DNA of 64,000 nt from Flemingiibacterium sp045586505 (GCA_045586505.1 JAZNAL010000006.1:1-64000), one strand, 5' to 3'; shown: positions 23,003 through 32,190, counted from the first letter of the stretch. Notes: generated from the letters alone by a model not told the origin. Numbers and translations: made by a program.

Positions 23003-25552
23003 TTATCTTGATTCGTTAATATACTTTGACACTCTGTCCTGGATATACCGCGCGGTATCGTCAAGGGACTGCTTACCTGCGAAGAAGGGCTCAAGCTCTT
23101 CGGTGATGATATTGTTAAGCTCTTCGTCGTAGCGTCCCACCTGCGTTGCGCCTGTGACAAGTGCCATCAGCGCGTCCGCCTGCTCCTGTGTAAGCGGAGT
23201 CGCAAAGGGATCCTCCCAGTCGATGCCGATATCGGGAATTTCCGTGGGGATATCTATCGCGATATTATCGGATGTATCGTCTATGATCTCGGCGGGCACA
23301 TCATCGGCGATCTCGACATCCTCTGTTGCGACGGATTCATCGGTTTCTGCCTCCGATTCTACCGATTCCACGGCTATCTCAGTCTCGGCGATCGCTACAG
23401 TATCCACGGTAACTGCCACGGACGAGCTTGATACAACGGGAGCGATAGCAGGCATGGGTCTTATTATATCGCCGCCGATCATGCCGCCGTTTACATTCTC
23501 GCGCTCGGTCATGGCAATCTCCGCCATCTTTTCAAGGGCGGGTATGTATATTGGCAGGTTGCCTGCCGGATAGTTCCAATACTGATATTCCTCGTTGTAA
23601 ATGGGCATCTGAGCTTCCTCGTCGATCAAGGTCTTCAGGAACTGCCATGCGCCCTCCTTGAAGTCGGAATCTGCAGAGATGGCGTATTCGCTGTACGCCA
23701 TGATGATGGCACCGTTGCCCTCGGATACGGGGAACCCGATAAAGGTCGGTTCTGCACCAAAGGTGTAGTTGAGCAAATTCTTGATGCTGTACTCAAAGTC
23801 GGAGATGTAAGCCATTGACAGAAGCACCTTGTCTTCCTTGAAGCGGTTATCGTACTCCATCCAGAAGTCGCTGTCATTGTGCTGCTCATCGTCAAGGCTG
23901 CTCCAGAAATCGTCCTCGCTAAGGCTTGCCGCAAAGGATAGCAGGTCGCGGAATTCATCTGAATCGAAGCGGCATTCGCCCGTTTCTGCGTTAATGAACT
24001 CGTTCTTTGCAAACAGCATGAACAACTGCACAAAATTAGCGCGATTGAAGTCGTAGTCGAACATCTGCATCTCGGGATGAGCCTCGGCATACTCGGTGAA
24101 CTCCTTAAGCGTCCAGCCCGTCATGCCCTCAAGAAGCTCCTTCTTTGCCGCAAAGGTCTCGATGGTAAAGCTGGGGATAAGGGATAACAGCTCTCCGTTA
24201 TACTCGTACGCCTCGAATACATTTTCAAGGTAATTTGATCTGTCGAAATCCGCATCCGCGTCCATCAGCTCGTAAATATCCGCGAAAATGCCCTTGGAGG
24301 CGTAAACATCATAAGGGGTCTGTTCAGTGATCATGAAAATGTCCGGTACATCGCCTGCGATGATGTCGGAGTTGAGCTTTTCGATGCCCGCGTTGTAGTT
24401 TTCGTCGGTGTTGAAGCGGGAATAATCGTCGATGGTGATCCTGTAGGTGTCGCTTGACTTGTTAAACTCGATAACGCGGCTTCTGAGATCATAATTTGCG
24501 TAGTAAACTGCCATTCTGAGCATCATCTTCGGCACCACCTCATCATCCGGCACGCGGTCGATGAAGGAGAGGTAATTTACCGAATTGCCCGTAACCAAAT
24601 TTCGCTCACGGACCGACAGGAAGAAGCGATCCGCGGAGATCGGAATGACGGTTCTAACATCGTTGCCGTTGATATCGGAATTGATGAAGCTTACCACCTC
24701 GGTCATGGCGCCCGTCTCTACGTCAACGCCCCACAAAGCGGTGCGGTCGTTGTAGTAATAATCATAGCCGGGGCCTAAGATCATGTTGTACGCGTGCTCG
24801 GTGTTGATCTCTGACTCCTCACCGAAGGTGCCCGTGATGTGATCGAACTCCATCATTTTTGAACCGTAGTCGGTTTCGGAATATGTATACATCTGAACGT
24901 ACAGCTTGCCGTTCATCATAAACACCTTTTCAATGTTGGTGCTGTCGGGATCAATGCCCTCAACCTTCCGCACTTCACCGTCAGGTGTCAGAATACGCAT
25001 TGCGTTCCAGGACGCAAGCAGAAGCGACCCGTCGTCAAGCGCCACCATGGACTGCACATAGAAGCCGTAGTTATCATCCGCCATGAGATCAAGCTCCAGC
25101 GTTTCGGTAACGCCGTCTTTGATCTTTCGAAGCTCCATGGTCTGGGAATACTCCGTTTCGGAGTAGGTGTAGACCTCGATCATCATGTATATGGTTCCGT
25201 CATCGGAGACCGTGAAATTGGTGAGATTCGCGCCGCCGTTTTCGCCCTGCTCAAGCTCCAGCGGTATACTCTCATCGAAGGTATTCTTCGCAAGATCGTA
25301 TACGGCGATGGAATAGGAAGGCATATAGGTCAAGGGGTCGTAGGTGTAGACCTGCATATATACCTTATCCCCCGCGTGAACGTACTGATTAAAGTTTACG
25401 TTGGTTCCCGACAGCTCCTCGGGAAGCTCGATCTTTGACTCGCGGAACACATTGGTGGGCTTTGTCGCCTCCGGCTTCTTACCGCAGGACGGGAGTATAG
25501 CAAGAGTCGCCGTCAATATGCACGCAAGCAATAGCGAGATCAGCTTTTTCAT
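23003..25552 (-). CDS. Large extracellular solute-binding lipoprotein with extra N-terminal domain
   Basis: 849 residues. Lipoprotein signal with lipobox LPSC at about residue 23. Residues about 35-345 do not look like a binding protein: strand-rich segments with recurring 'VYTYSETEY' and 'DDGTIYMM/DDGSLLLAS' patterns suggest a beta-propeller. From about 350 (VIEFNKSSDTYRITIDDYS...) it is a typical family 1 sugar-type solute-binding protein (VPDIFMI, AYSEYAISADS, AWQFLKTLI). Between about 690 and 775 lies an acidic Val/Glu/Thr/Ile linker, followed by the normal C-terminal helices. The gene is the last of an ABC-permease/HlyD/MacB-core operon and overlaps the previous gene by 4 bp. The ligand is unknown. 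Confidence 0.85.
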   Translation of the reverse strand: MKKLISLLLACILTATLAILPSCGKKPEATKPTNVFRESKIELPEELSGTNVNFNQYVHAGDKVYMQVYTYDPLTYMPSYSIAVYDLAKNTFDESIPLELEQGENGGANLTNFTVSDDGTIYMMIEVYTYSETEYSQTMELRKIKDGVTETLELDLMADDNYGFYVQSMVALDDGSLLLASWNAMRILTPDGEVRKVEGIDPDSTNIEKVFMMNGKLYVQMYTYSETDYGSKMMEFDHITGTFGEESEINTEHAYNMILGPGYDYYYNDRTALWGVDVETGAMTEVVSFINSDINGNDVRTVIPISADRFFLSVRERNLVTGNSVNYLSFIDRVPDDEVVPKMMLRMAVYYANYDLRSRVIEFNKSSDTYRITIDDYSRFNTDENYNAGIEKLNSDIIAGDVPDIFMITEQTPYDVYASKGIFADIYELMDADADFDRSNYLENVFEAYEYNGELLSLIPSFTIETFAAKKELLEGMTGWTLKEFTEYAEAHPEMQMFDYDFNRANFVQLFMLFAKNEFINAETGECRFDSDEFRDLLSFAASLSEDDFWSSLDDEQHNDSDFWMEYDNRFKEDKVLLSMAYISDFEYSIKNLLNYTFGAEPTFIGFPVSEGNGAIIMAYSEYAISADSDFKEGAWQFLKTLIDEEAQMPIYNEEYQYWNYPAGNLPIYIPALEKMAEIAMTERENVNGGMIGGDIIRPMPAIAPVVSSSSVAVTVDTVAIAETEIAVESVESEAETDESVATEDVEIADDVPAEIIDDTSDNIAIDIPTEIPDIGIDWEDPFATPLTQEQADALMALVTGATQVGRYDEELNNIITEELEPFFAGKQSLDDTARYIQDRVSKYINESR

Positions 25553-26649
25553 ATGATAGTTTCTCCTTCGATGTAATTTTTCTCGGCACGATGCCGCTTG
25601 TTCTGTCGCCTATCGCGGACGATCCTTCTAATACGTCCGAAAGTGGCGTTAAATATTGCCCCTCTCTTTACATAGAGAAGTATTATTTCAAATGCGGCGA
25701 TCAGCACAAGAATAATTATGGGGATTAACTTTAAAAGATACACCATCGCCGCTCTGTCTGAGAGCTTGATGGCTGTGTTTTCAAAATAGGGATAGGAAAC
25801 GGGCTTTAATCGTACGCCGCGGGACGCGGTACCAAGAAGCCGTTCACGCAGATATTCATCCTCGAATCTTGCGCTGTTTTCGATATACTCGGTGAGCTCC
25901 TCGTCTGCGGGAAGTGCCTTTTTGAACATATCCATGGCAAATCCGCCGACGGGGTTGGGCGCTACCAGCTCAACCGCTTCAACATAAATCTCGCCGAGAA
26001 GCTCCTCCGCGAAGCTGTATGGTACGTAGATGCGAGGTACATCACCGTAAAATTCGGAGTAATCCCCTGACGCACCATTTTCGCATACGCCGGATATGTA
26101 GCATTCACTGCCGTTAATTTTCAGCATCTGTCCCACAACATAAGGAGAGCCGAAAAACTGCCAGGCAAGATCGTTGTCGATGACAACGCAGTCGTTTAAA
26201 ATATCCGTGGTGGAAAAGTACCAACCCGAAAGGATATTCTGCGGATGGAACAGGAAATAGTCCGCGCCGCAGGCGACCAAAGTCGCCGAGACGCCGCCCT
26301 TCAGCGTCTTACCGTATTCACCCGTACGAGACAGTGTCACACTTCCCTCCGCACTGTAGGCGTAGGCGTAGATGCGCGAATCCTCGTTTGCGGGGGATAT
26401 GGAAGCATTCACCAGTGCCGCGTCAAGGGAAGCAGTGAAGCTTCGCTGGACAGCTTCAGATCTAAGCCCCGCTTCGGGGGATACAAACGCCGACAGCTGT
26501 GCCATGGCGGTGTCATCTGCCGACCAACGTCCGACGACAGTCTGGCTGGAGAGCTTCTCCCGCATTGCGCCAATAACAAGCGTTGACACAAGGATGGATA
26601 CCAAGCATATAAGCGCTAATATCGCAAGGGTCAATTGCAGCTTTTTCAT
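25549..26649 (-). CDS. MacB-core-like membrane protein, two membrane helices
   Basis: 366 residues. N-terminal helix at about 7-27, a large extracytoplasmic domain, and a second helix at about 305-330 with a basic cytoplasmic tail. The middle, ADYFLFHPQNILSGWYF...NDLAWQFFGSPYVVGQMLKING, matches the periplasmic core domain of MacB/FtsX-type permeases. A real permease would have three more helices after the core; they are absent. It lies 1 bp after the HlyD-like gene and overlaps the binding protein by 4 bp. It may act as a mechanical or sensing element in the assembly; function not known. Confidence 0.75.
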   Translation of the reverse strand: MKKLQLTLAILALICLVSILVSTLVIGAMREKLSSQTVVGRWSADDTAMAQLSAFVSPEAGLRSEAVQRSFTASLDAALVNASISPANEDSRIYAYAYSAEGSVTLSRTGEYGKTLKGGVSATLVACGADYFLFHPQNILSGWYFSTTDILNDCVVIDNDLAWQFFGSPYVVGQMLKINGSECYISGVCENGASGDYSEFYGDVPRIYVPYSFAEELLGEIYVEAVELVAPNPVGGFAMDMFKKALPADEELTEYIENSARFEDEYLRERLLGTASRGVRLKPVSYPYFENTAIKLSDRAAMVYLLKLIPIIILVLIAAFEIILLYVKRGAIFNATFGRIRRIVRDRRQNKRHRAEKNYIEGETII

Positions 26650-26650
26650 A

Positions 26651-28825
26651 TCAGTTTTCCACCAGCCGTACCTGATTGCCGTTTGCTATGGGAGCCGAGG
26701 AGGTGGTGATTATAAACTCGCTGCCGATAAGTCCGCTAACCGCGGAGTTAGTGTCATCGCTTGCCAACACCTCAATGTCATATCGGCGTGCAATGTAGCG
26801 ATTTCCGAGGGGACTGGATTTCGCTTCTACAACCAGCACAAATTTACCGTTATTGTCCTCGCGGATAGCGGAATTGGGTACAACGGCGTCGTAATTCTGT
26901 CCGCGCTCCCCTATGGTCAGCGACAGACTCTGTCCCACCGCAACGTCGCCTGCAAGCTCAATGGTGGCGATCTTCTGACTACCAGGATTTCTCGGATCGT
27001 TGCGTATTGCGGCAATGGTGCCCGTTGTCTTCGACCACCATGAGTTGGTGATCTCAACCGAGTCGCCTACACGCACACGCTTCGCCTGCTCGCCAGTCAG
27101 CGTGATCTCGCAGGAATAGCCAAGCTCGGTCACGACGATCTCGCAGAGCGTCTGACCCACAGAGGTCTCCATACCCGTGCTGACTGTAAGCGAACTGATC
27201 TGTCCCGCTACCTCGGCGGTAATCTTCGCATCGGTGGAATTAGCCTCGTATTTTGCGATAAGTGCCTTCTGTTCTTCGATGTCCGAAATCAAGTCCGAGA
27301 TCTCAAGCTGTTCGCGTTTTTCTGAGAGGGCGTTCTCCTCACGGCGGCGCGCCAGATTGTGCTGCATTGTGGCAAGCTCACTTTCCAGCGCCTTTATGAG
27401 AGTCTCCTGAGTCTTTTTGTCGGTGGTGCCAAGCTCGCTCTTCTCCTTTTGGATGGCGGCTATCTGCTCGGAATAGGCTTCATTTTGTGCCTTAAGCCCA
27501 TCAAGCGTCACCTCATATTTTTCTATAAGGGAGAGCTTTTTAAGCGATTCGTATTCGGCCTCCGCTTTGGAGTGAATCTCCTCCGCCTCGGTGTAGATCT
27601 CAGTAATCGCCGCTAAACTATCGGCAGCGTCCTTATACTTCTTCTCAGCTCTATCAAGTTCCTCTTTTGCTTCCTCTGCACCCGACAGCTCCGCAAGTTG
27701 CGAACGAAGCTTACTAAGCCGCTCGGTATCATCCTCAAGCCCGCGCTCGTAGGAAAGCGTCAGTGCATCGCGCTGTTCGGAAACGGTCTCCTTGGCAGAC
27801 TTGTATGCAGCCTCCGCGGCATCTGCCGCCGCCTTTGCGGCTTCCACCATTTCGGAGGTAACACCCTCCACGCCGCTATTATAGTCCGCCTTCAGCTCGC
27901 GGTAATCGTCGTCGGCTTCATCCATGGCATCGCGAAGTGACGCAAGATTTGCGCCCAGCTTATCGTATGCTATGTCGTAGTCCTCCTCATCGCGGCGCAT
28001 CTCCTTTTCGAGAGCGGCGATCTGTTCGGTGAGGGCTGTGATGTCAGCGCTTCCCGTGCCTACGATAGAATCGTAATCCGACTTTGCCGCATTCTTATCC
28101 TTCTCGGCTATTTTAAGTAAATTCTCCGCCGCATTTTTGTCGATCTCCGCCTTCTTTAGACGTGCCGCCGCTTGATTGTAAGCGTTCTCTGCCGCCGCGA
28201 GACGTACTGAGGTCGGCTCACCTGTCAGCGACGCGTCTGCGGCTCCGGAGCTGAGCTTTGAGACCTCGTTCTCATAAGCGGTTATGGTCTTGGAAAGCGT
28301 CTTCTGAAGCGCTTCGATCTCATCGATGCGCGCGTCAAGAGCGTCTATTTTCGCAGTGTTTGCGTTAATGTTATTAAGTACCGTCCTTGCCTCGGTCAGC
28401 TCCTGCTGTTTTTTGCTTATTGCAAGCTCATCGGAGTAGAAATCCGCGCCAAGGGTGAGGAGCTTTAATTCGTACTGGCGCTCAAGCGACGCTAGCGTCT
28501 CGCGTGCGCCCTTAAGCTCCGATGACTCCGCATCATCAAGATAAAACAGCACGTCCCCTATCTGCACGTCCTGACCATCCTTTACGGCGACCGACTTGAC
28601 CTTTCGGGATTCCTCGATCTTCACCGAGTGCTTGGAATTTGCCTGAACAGTTGAGGAGGTGCGAATCTTTGCGGTAATACTGCCGCTCTGTGCATACTGC
28701 GCCGCCACCTCGGGAAGCGATGCGTTCATAATGGTGTTTGAAAAGAAGGTGAGTATCAGCATTATCACAAGGAAGATAATAGCTGCGTTCTTGACCCAAC
28801 CCCGACGGCGTGTGGATACGTCCAT
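26651..28825 (-). CDS. HlyD-family adaptor with long coiled coil
   Basis: 724 residues. One N-terminal membrane helix (about 13-33), a split biotinyl/lipoyl-like domain (VKSVAVKDGQDVQIGDVLFYLDD and, after the coil, ITAEVAGQISSLTVSTGMETSVGQ), a very long alpha-helical hairpin of over 400 residues rich in Glu, Lys and Ala, and a C-terminal beta-barrel part (EITLTGEQAKRVRVGDSVEI). This is the adaptor architecture of MacA/HlyD efflux systems, with an unusually long coil. It lies in an operon with sugar-type permeases, not with an efflux ATPase. Confidence 0.85.
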   Translation of the reverse strand: MDVSTRRRGWVKNAAIIFLVIMLILTFFSNTIMNASLPEVAAQYAQSGSITAKIRTSSTVQANSKHSVKIEESRKVKSVAVKDGQDVQIGDVLFYLDDAESSELKGARETLASLERQYELKLLTLGADFYSDELAISKKQQELTEARTVLNNINANTAKIDALDARIDEIEALQKTLSKTITAYENEVSKLSSGAADASLTGEPTSVRLAAAENAYNQAAARLKKAEIDKNAAENLLKIAEKDKNAAKSDYDSIVGTGSADITALTEQIAALEKEMRRDEEDYDIAYDKLGANLASLRDAMDEADDDYRELKADYNSGVEGVTSEMVEAAKAAADAAEAAYKSAKETVSEQRDALTLSYERGLEDDTERLSKLRSQLAELSGAEEAKEELDRAEKKYKDAADSLAAITEIYTEAEEIHSKAEAEYESLKKLSLIEKYEVTLDGLKAQNEAYSEQIAAIQKEKSELGTTDKKTQETLIKALESELATMQHNLARRREENALSEKREQLEISDLISDIEEQKALIAKYEANSTDAKITAEVAGQISSLTVSTGMETSVGQTLCEIVVTELGYSCEITLTGEQAKRVRVGDSVEITNSWWSKTTGTIAAIRNDPRNPGSQKIATIELAGDVAVGQSLSLTIGERGQNYDAVVPNSAIREDNNGKFVLVVEAKSSPLGNRYIARRYDIEVLASDDTNSAVSGLIGSEFIITTSSAPIANGNQVRLVEN

Positions 28826-28869
28826 TTTTTGTTCTCCTGTTTATGTAAAGTGTTAGTGAATAATCTTGT

Positions 28870-29778
28870 TTATCCCTTGATTCCGCCCGAATAAGCGATT
28901 CCCTCAACGAGATAATCCTCGCTGTAAAGGAAGATCAGCAGGGACGGTATCATATAAACGGTGGCAACGGCGAATGCGAGACCCGCATCGTTTGTATTGA
29001 CCTGGGAGAGGAAGATCGACAGCGGATACAGCTCGTCTCCCGTTGCTTTGAACATGATAAGCGGCTGCTCAACCATATTCCAATAGTCGATGAAAATTAG
29101 TATGGCAACCGAATAAAGCGTGCCCTTGCACAGCGGCATATATATGCGGGAGAAGATCTGAAATTCCCCGGCACCGTCAAGCTTTGCGGCTTCCACCATG
29201 GCGGTGGGGATGCGTCGCATAAACTTGGTCAGTATAAACACCGCAAAGGGTGAGAATATGCCCGGCAGGATGATGGACCAGCGGGTATCAATAAGCCCGA
29301 GGAAATCCGCCACCATGAAGTTTGGCACAAGCGTGACCTGATATGGCATCAGCATTAAGATGATGTACACAAAGAATATCGCATTTGCCACCCTTGAACG
29401 GTTGCGGGCAAAGCAGTAGGATGCACCCGCCGCTACGATAAGCTGTCCCGCAACGATGGGCAGTGTGAGTATCACTGAGTTCCAGAATTTAAGAAGATAA
29501 GCGGGACTTGTGATAAACGCCGTCTTGTATTGGCTGATGCTGACCATATCGGGGATGAATTTTAGGTTCACCTTTTCAGATACGTAGGTCTTTATGTCGG
29601 CGTTTGCGTTATTAAAGATCTGACCGTAGTTTGCGGAGATCTCCGTGGTTGACATAAAGGAGTTAGTCACAGTCAGCACGGTTGGCAAAAGGAACACCAC
29701 CGCCACCGCCGCCACGAGAACGAATGTAATATATGTAAGCACCTTTTTTCGGAGTACACCGATGGATTTCTTTTTCAT
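28870..29778 (-). CDS. ABC transporter permease, MalG/carbohydrate type
   Basis: 302 residues, six membrane segments expected. The EAA loop EAAKLDGAGEFQIFSRIYMPL, contact site for the ATPase, is intact. The periplasmic loop after helix 1 is long (about 40-90). The start overlaps the stop of the partner permease by 4 bp. It forms the inner-membrane pore with the preceding gene product. No ATPase is encoded in the operon; such systems can share an MsmX-like ATPase, which is known in Firmicutes. Confidence 0.92.
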   Translation of the reverse strand: MKKKSIGVLRKKVLTYITFVLVAAVAVVFLLPTVLTVTNSFMSTTEISANYGQIFNNANADIKTYVSEKVNLKFIPDMVSISQYKTAFITSPAYLLKFWNSVILTLPIVAGQLIVAAGASYCFARNRSRVANAIFFVYIILMLMPYQVTLVPNFMVADFLGLIDTRWSIILPGIFSPFAVFILTKFMRRIPTAMVEAAKLDGAGEFQIFSRIYMPLCKGTLYSVAILIFIDYWNMVEQPLIMFKATGDELYPLSIFLSQVNTNDAGLAFAVATVYMIPSLLIFLYSEDYLVEGIAYSGGIKG

Positions 29779-30683
29779 TCCTCGATATCCTCCTCTATTC
29801 GATTATCCGCACGGAACAGAAGTCCGATTATCAGACTCATGACGATCGCCATGATAATTGCCGCCGCTGACAGCTTCTGATAGTCGAGATTCTTAAATAC
29901 GTTGTTCATGAAGTGCTGGAGCATATACAGCGAGTCGTAGGGGTAGTTACCCGTCAGTAGGTAGACCTCGCGGAATATCTTAAAGGAGTTGATAAGCGAC
30001 ATCAGCATGACGAACATGATAGTGGAGGACAGATAGCGTAGCTTGATGCGAAAGAAGATCTGCATCCGCGACGCGCCCTCAAGGGTCGCCACCTCTAAAA
30101 CATCGACGGGTATCGCCGAAAGCGCCGACATGAAAAGGATCATGTTGTAGCCGAGATTTTTCCAAAGAAAAAGCAATACCACCACAAGCTGGGAATAGTC
30201 GCTTTTAAGCCAATCGACAGCGGTTCCACCGAAAAAGGTAACAAGCTCGTTTGCCGCACCGTTATAGTGGAACATGACCTGCCAGATAAGTATGATGGAC
30301 GCCACGGGCACCATCATTGGCGAGAGGAAAATGGTGCGAAGCTTACTCTTGCCGGGAAGATTTTTCATAAGCACGATGGCAAGTACCAGCGAAAGCACCA
30401 CTGCAAGCGGTACCGCCGTCAGCGAAAACTTTACTGTATTCCACGCCGCCTGACGGAACGCGGAATTTTCAAGCAGACGCTTGTAGTTTTCAAGAAAAAC
30501 AAACTCTTTTTTTACGGGATTGTTTACCACCGACTGAAAAATGATGACAAAAAACGGAAGTATGTAGAATATCAGCATACCGATGGCTGACGGCAGTAAA
30601 AACAGATTTGCCTGCCGCCGTTCTGCCCGTTTCACACGCGACAGCTTACCGCCACGCGAGATTTTTGAGGCCTTTGTTTTCAT
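29775..30683 (-). CDS. ABC transporter permease, MalF/UgpA type
   Basis: 302 residues. A basic N-terminus (KTKASKISRGGKLSRVKRAERR) and six hydrophobic segments; EAA-like loop EVATLEGASRMQIFFRIKL. First gene of the five-gene operon 30683 to 23003. I see no convincing -35/-10 pair between it and the CARF-nuclease gene at 30855, so read-through from that gene is possible. Confidence 0.92.
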   Translation of the reverse strand: MKTKASKISRGGKLSRVKRAERRQANLFLLPSAIGMLIFYILPFFVIIFQSVVNNPVKKEFVFLENYKRLLENSAFRQAAWNTVKFSLTAVPLAVVLSLVLAIVLMKNLPGKSKLRTIFLSPMMVPVASIILIWQVMFHYNGAANELVTFFGGTAVDWLKSDYSQLVVVLLFLWKNLGYNMILFMSALSAIPVDVLEVATLEGASRMQIFFRIKLRYLSSTIMFVMLMSLINSFKIFREVYLLTGNYPYDSLYMLQHFMNNVFKNLDYQKLSAAAIIMAIVMSLIIGLLFRADNRIEEDIEE

Positions 30684-30812
30684 ATTTACCTCGTTGATTC
30701 CATGTTTTATGTATTAGACGCAAAATACGCGGATATGTTCCTCGTTTTTGGAATTTTTGTGAAGAAATGCAGATACCGTTATGTTTTGAGCTTCCCTTGC
30801 CAATTACCGTCG

Positions 30813-30841
30813 GTAGGGGACGGCGCCCACGACGTCCCGCC
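30813..30841. repeat. GC-rich palindromic intergenic repeat, copy 2
   Basis: GTAGGGG followed by GGGACG/CGTCCC with loop GCGCCCACGA. Compared with copy 1 (22801-22829) the stem differs by a compensatory G-C to A-T change while the loop is identical. It directly follows the stop of the CARF-nuclease gene. Confidence 0.75.
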
Positions 30842-30854
30842 GTATAGCACCGAA

Positions 30855-32045
30855 TTACAGCTTCGAAATCGTATAAAGCCGCTTGGACAGGCGCTCATTT
30901 ATGAGATCTTCCCTGTCGATGATCTCCACTCCCATATCAGCCGCGCGCTGGGTGAGGAAGCGGTCACGGGTGCGCAAATCGGACATTGTCACAAGCACGG
31001 GACGGGCGTATTCGCCGCCGAACTGTTTTGCAAGGGTCTTGATCTCGTTTAAGGTGGTGACGTTCACAGAGCCGGATTTGCAGGAGATGAACAGCGGCAC
31101 AAAGCCGCTTACTACCATTACGTCGATCTCGTTGATGGTATTGATGCGAGCATCTAAATTTCCATCCCAGTCGATGACCACGCTTATTTGTACGTCGCTG
31201 TAAATACCCGCGCTTTTTGCCGCGGCATAGACGTATAATTCGAGGCAAATGCCGATATCGCAGAGACAGCTCCGCATAAGTGTGTTTTTGTAGTCAAAGC
31301 TCACGCGCCGACCGTCGTTTTGATAATTCTGTATGATCCCCGACTGACACAGTTCCTCCATGACCGCCTTGTCGGCACCGCTTATGCGGTCTCCGCCGTA
31401 GACGACAGCACTGGCGTCCACATGAAGGTCATCGCCCTCTAAATTTTTTGAGATCTGTTGAAGATAGGACACCGCACGGTGCCAGCCGCGATGGTTATGC
31501 TTGTAGATAGTCCATACCCGGAAAATATCCTTAAGCGTCGCATCATCGAGATTGTCCAGCGACAGATGTCCGTGAGACTTCATAACGCCGCCTGACAGTG
31601 CAAGCATGGCGTTTATATTGAATGCGGGCGCAGACTCTTTGTCCTCTGCGAAGGAGCAGCAATAGATATTCTTATAGCGATGGTTATAGCGGTCGTATCT
31701 GAATAGCGGAATTTGCCGCTCACGGGCAAGCATTCCCACCGCCACCAGCGCCACCTCGCCACCACCGGTCAGATCAATAGCACATTCACCGAAATTATCG
31801 AGGATATTTTCAAGCTCTGCGACGATGGAGTCGATACTAAGCATATCCGTTGAATAGAAGAAGCATTTTGTGTCAAGATCCAGTGCCCTGAGGCAGGAGA
31901 TTATATTATTTTTGATCTTCTTATTCTTTAATTTGCGCGTGCCGATGTAGACAGTATTTTTTGGCTTGAATTCCGACGTTGCAAGGACGTTGTAGATCTG
32001 CTCCTCGTCGTAAAGCTCGATTATGGTTTCGGGTATTTTATTCAT
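30855..32045 (-). CDS. Standalone CARF-domain nuclease, Card1/Can2 (DUF1887)-like
   Basis: 396 residues. N-terminal Rossmann-like CARF domain (about 1-150) with the nucleotide-binding loop D91-L-T93-G-G-G-E97 followed by ALVAVGMLARERQIPLFRYD. A central helical/winged-helix-like part follows, then a PD-(D/E)xK nuclease fold: NE306-I-D308-V and S321-C-K323 (FISCKSG), with an upstream conserved Glu in CLELYVYAAAK. The usual ExK glutamate is Ser here. Card1 and Can2 are activated by cyclic tetra-adenylate from type III CRISPR and cut nucleic acids. There is no CRISPR array or cas gene in the window, so the activator must come from elsewhere or be different. It has its own promoter and diverges from pcrA. 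Confidence 0.78.
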   Translation of the reverse strand: MNKIPETIIELYDEEQIYNVLATSEFKPKNTVYIGTRKLKNKKIKNNIISCLRALDLDTKCFFYSTDMLSIDSIVAELENILDNFGECAIDLTGGGEVALVAVGMLARERQIPLFRYDRYNHRYKNIYCCSFAEDKESAPAFNINAMLALSGGVMKSHGHLSLDNLDDATLKDIFRVWTIYKHNHRGWHRAVSYLQQISKNLEGDDLHVDASAVVYGGDRISGADKAVMEELCQSGIIQNYQNDGRRVSFDYKNTLMRSCLCDIGICLELYVYAAAKSAGIYSDVQISVVIDWDGNLDARINTINEIDVMVVSGFVPLFISCKSGSVNVTTLNEIKTLAKQFGGEYARPVLVTMSDLRTRDRFLTQRAADMGVEIIDREDLINERLSKRLYTISKL

Positions 32046-32085
32046 ATGCGGCGCCCCTTAAAATTGCGTTTTATACTGTGTGTTA

Positions 32086-32114
32086 ATTGTATCATATAAT
32101 AGTGAACATATCAA
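32086..32114 (-). promoter_or_regulatory. Promoter of the CARF-nuclease gene
   Basis: Minus strand -35 TTGATA (complement of 32109-32114), 17-base spacer, -10 TACAAT (complement of 32086-32091). Weaker than the other promoters of the window. Confidence 0.6.
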
Positions 32115-32154
32115 GACAATTTGTGATAAATTTATTAAAAATCTGTTTCCCTTC

Positions 32155-32183
32155 TTGAAAAAATCGGAAAAGTATAGTATAAT
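32155..32183 (+). promoter_or_regulatory. Promoter of pcrA
   Basis: -35 TTGAAA at 32155-32160, 17-base spacer, -10 TATAAT at 32178-32183. Confidence 0.85.
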
Positions 32184-32190
32184 AAATATA

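Noticed and set aside
30855..32045. CRISPR-Cas locus around the CARF gene
   Set aside because: I looked for regularly spaced repeats and cas genes on both sides and saw none in the window.
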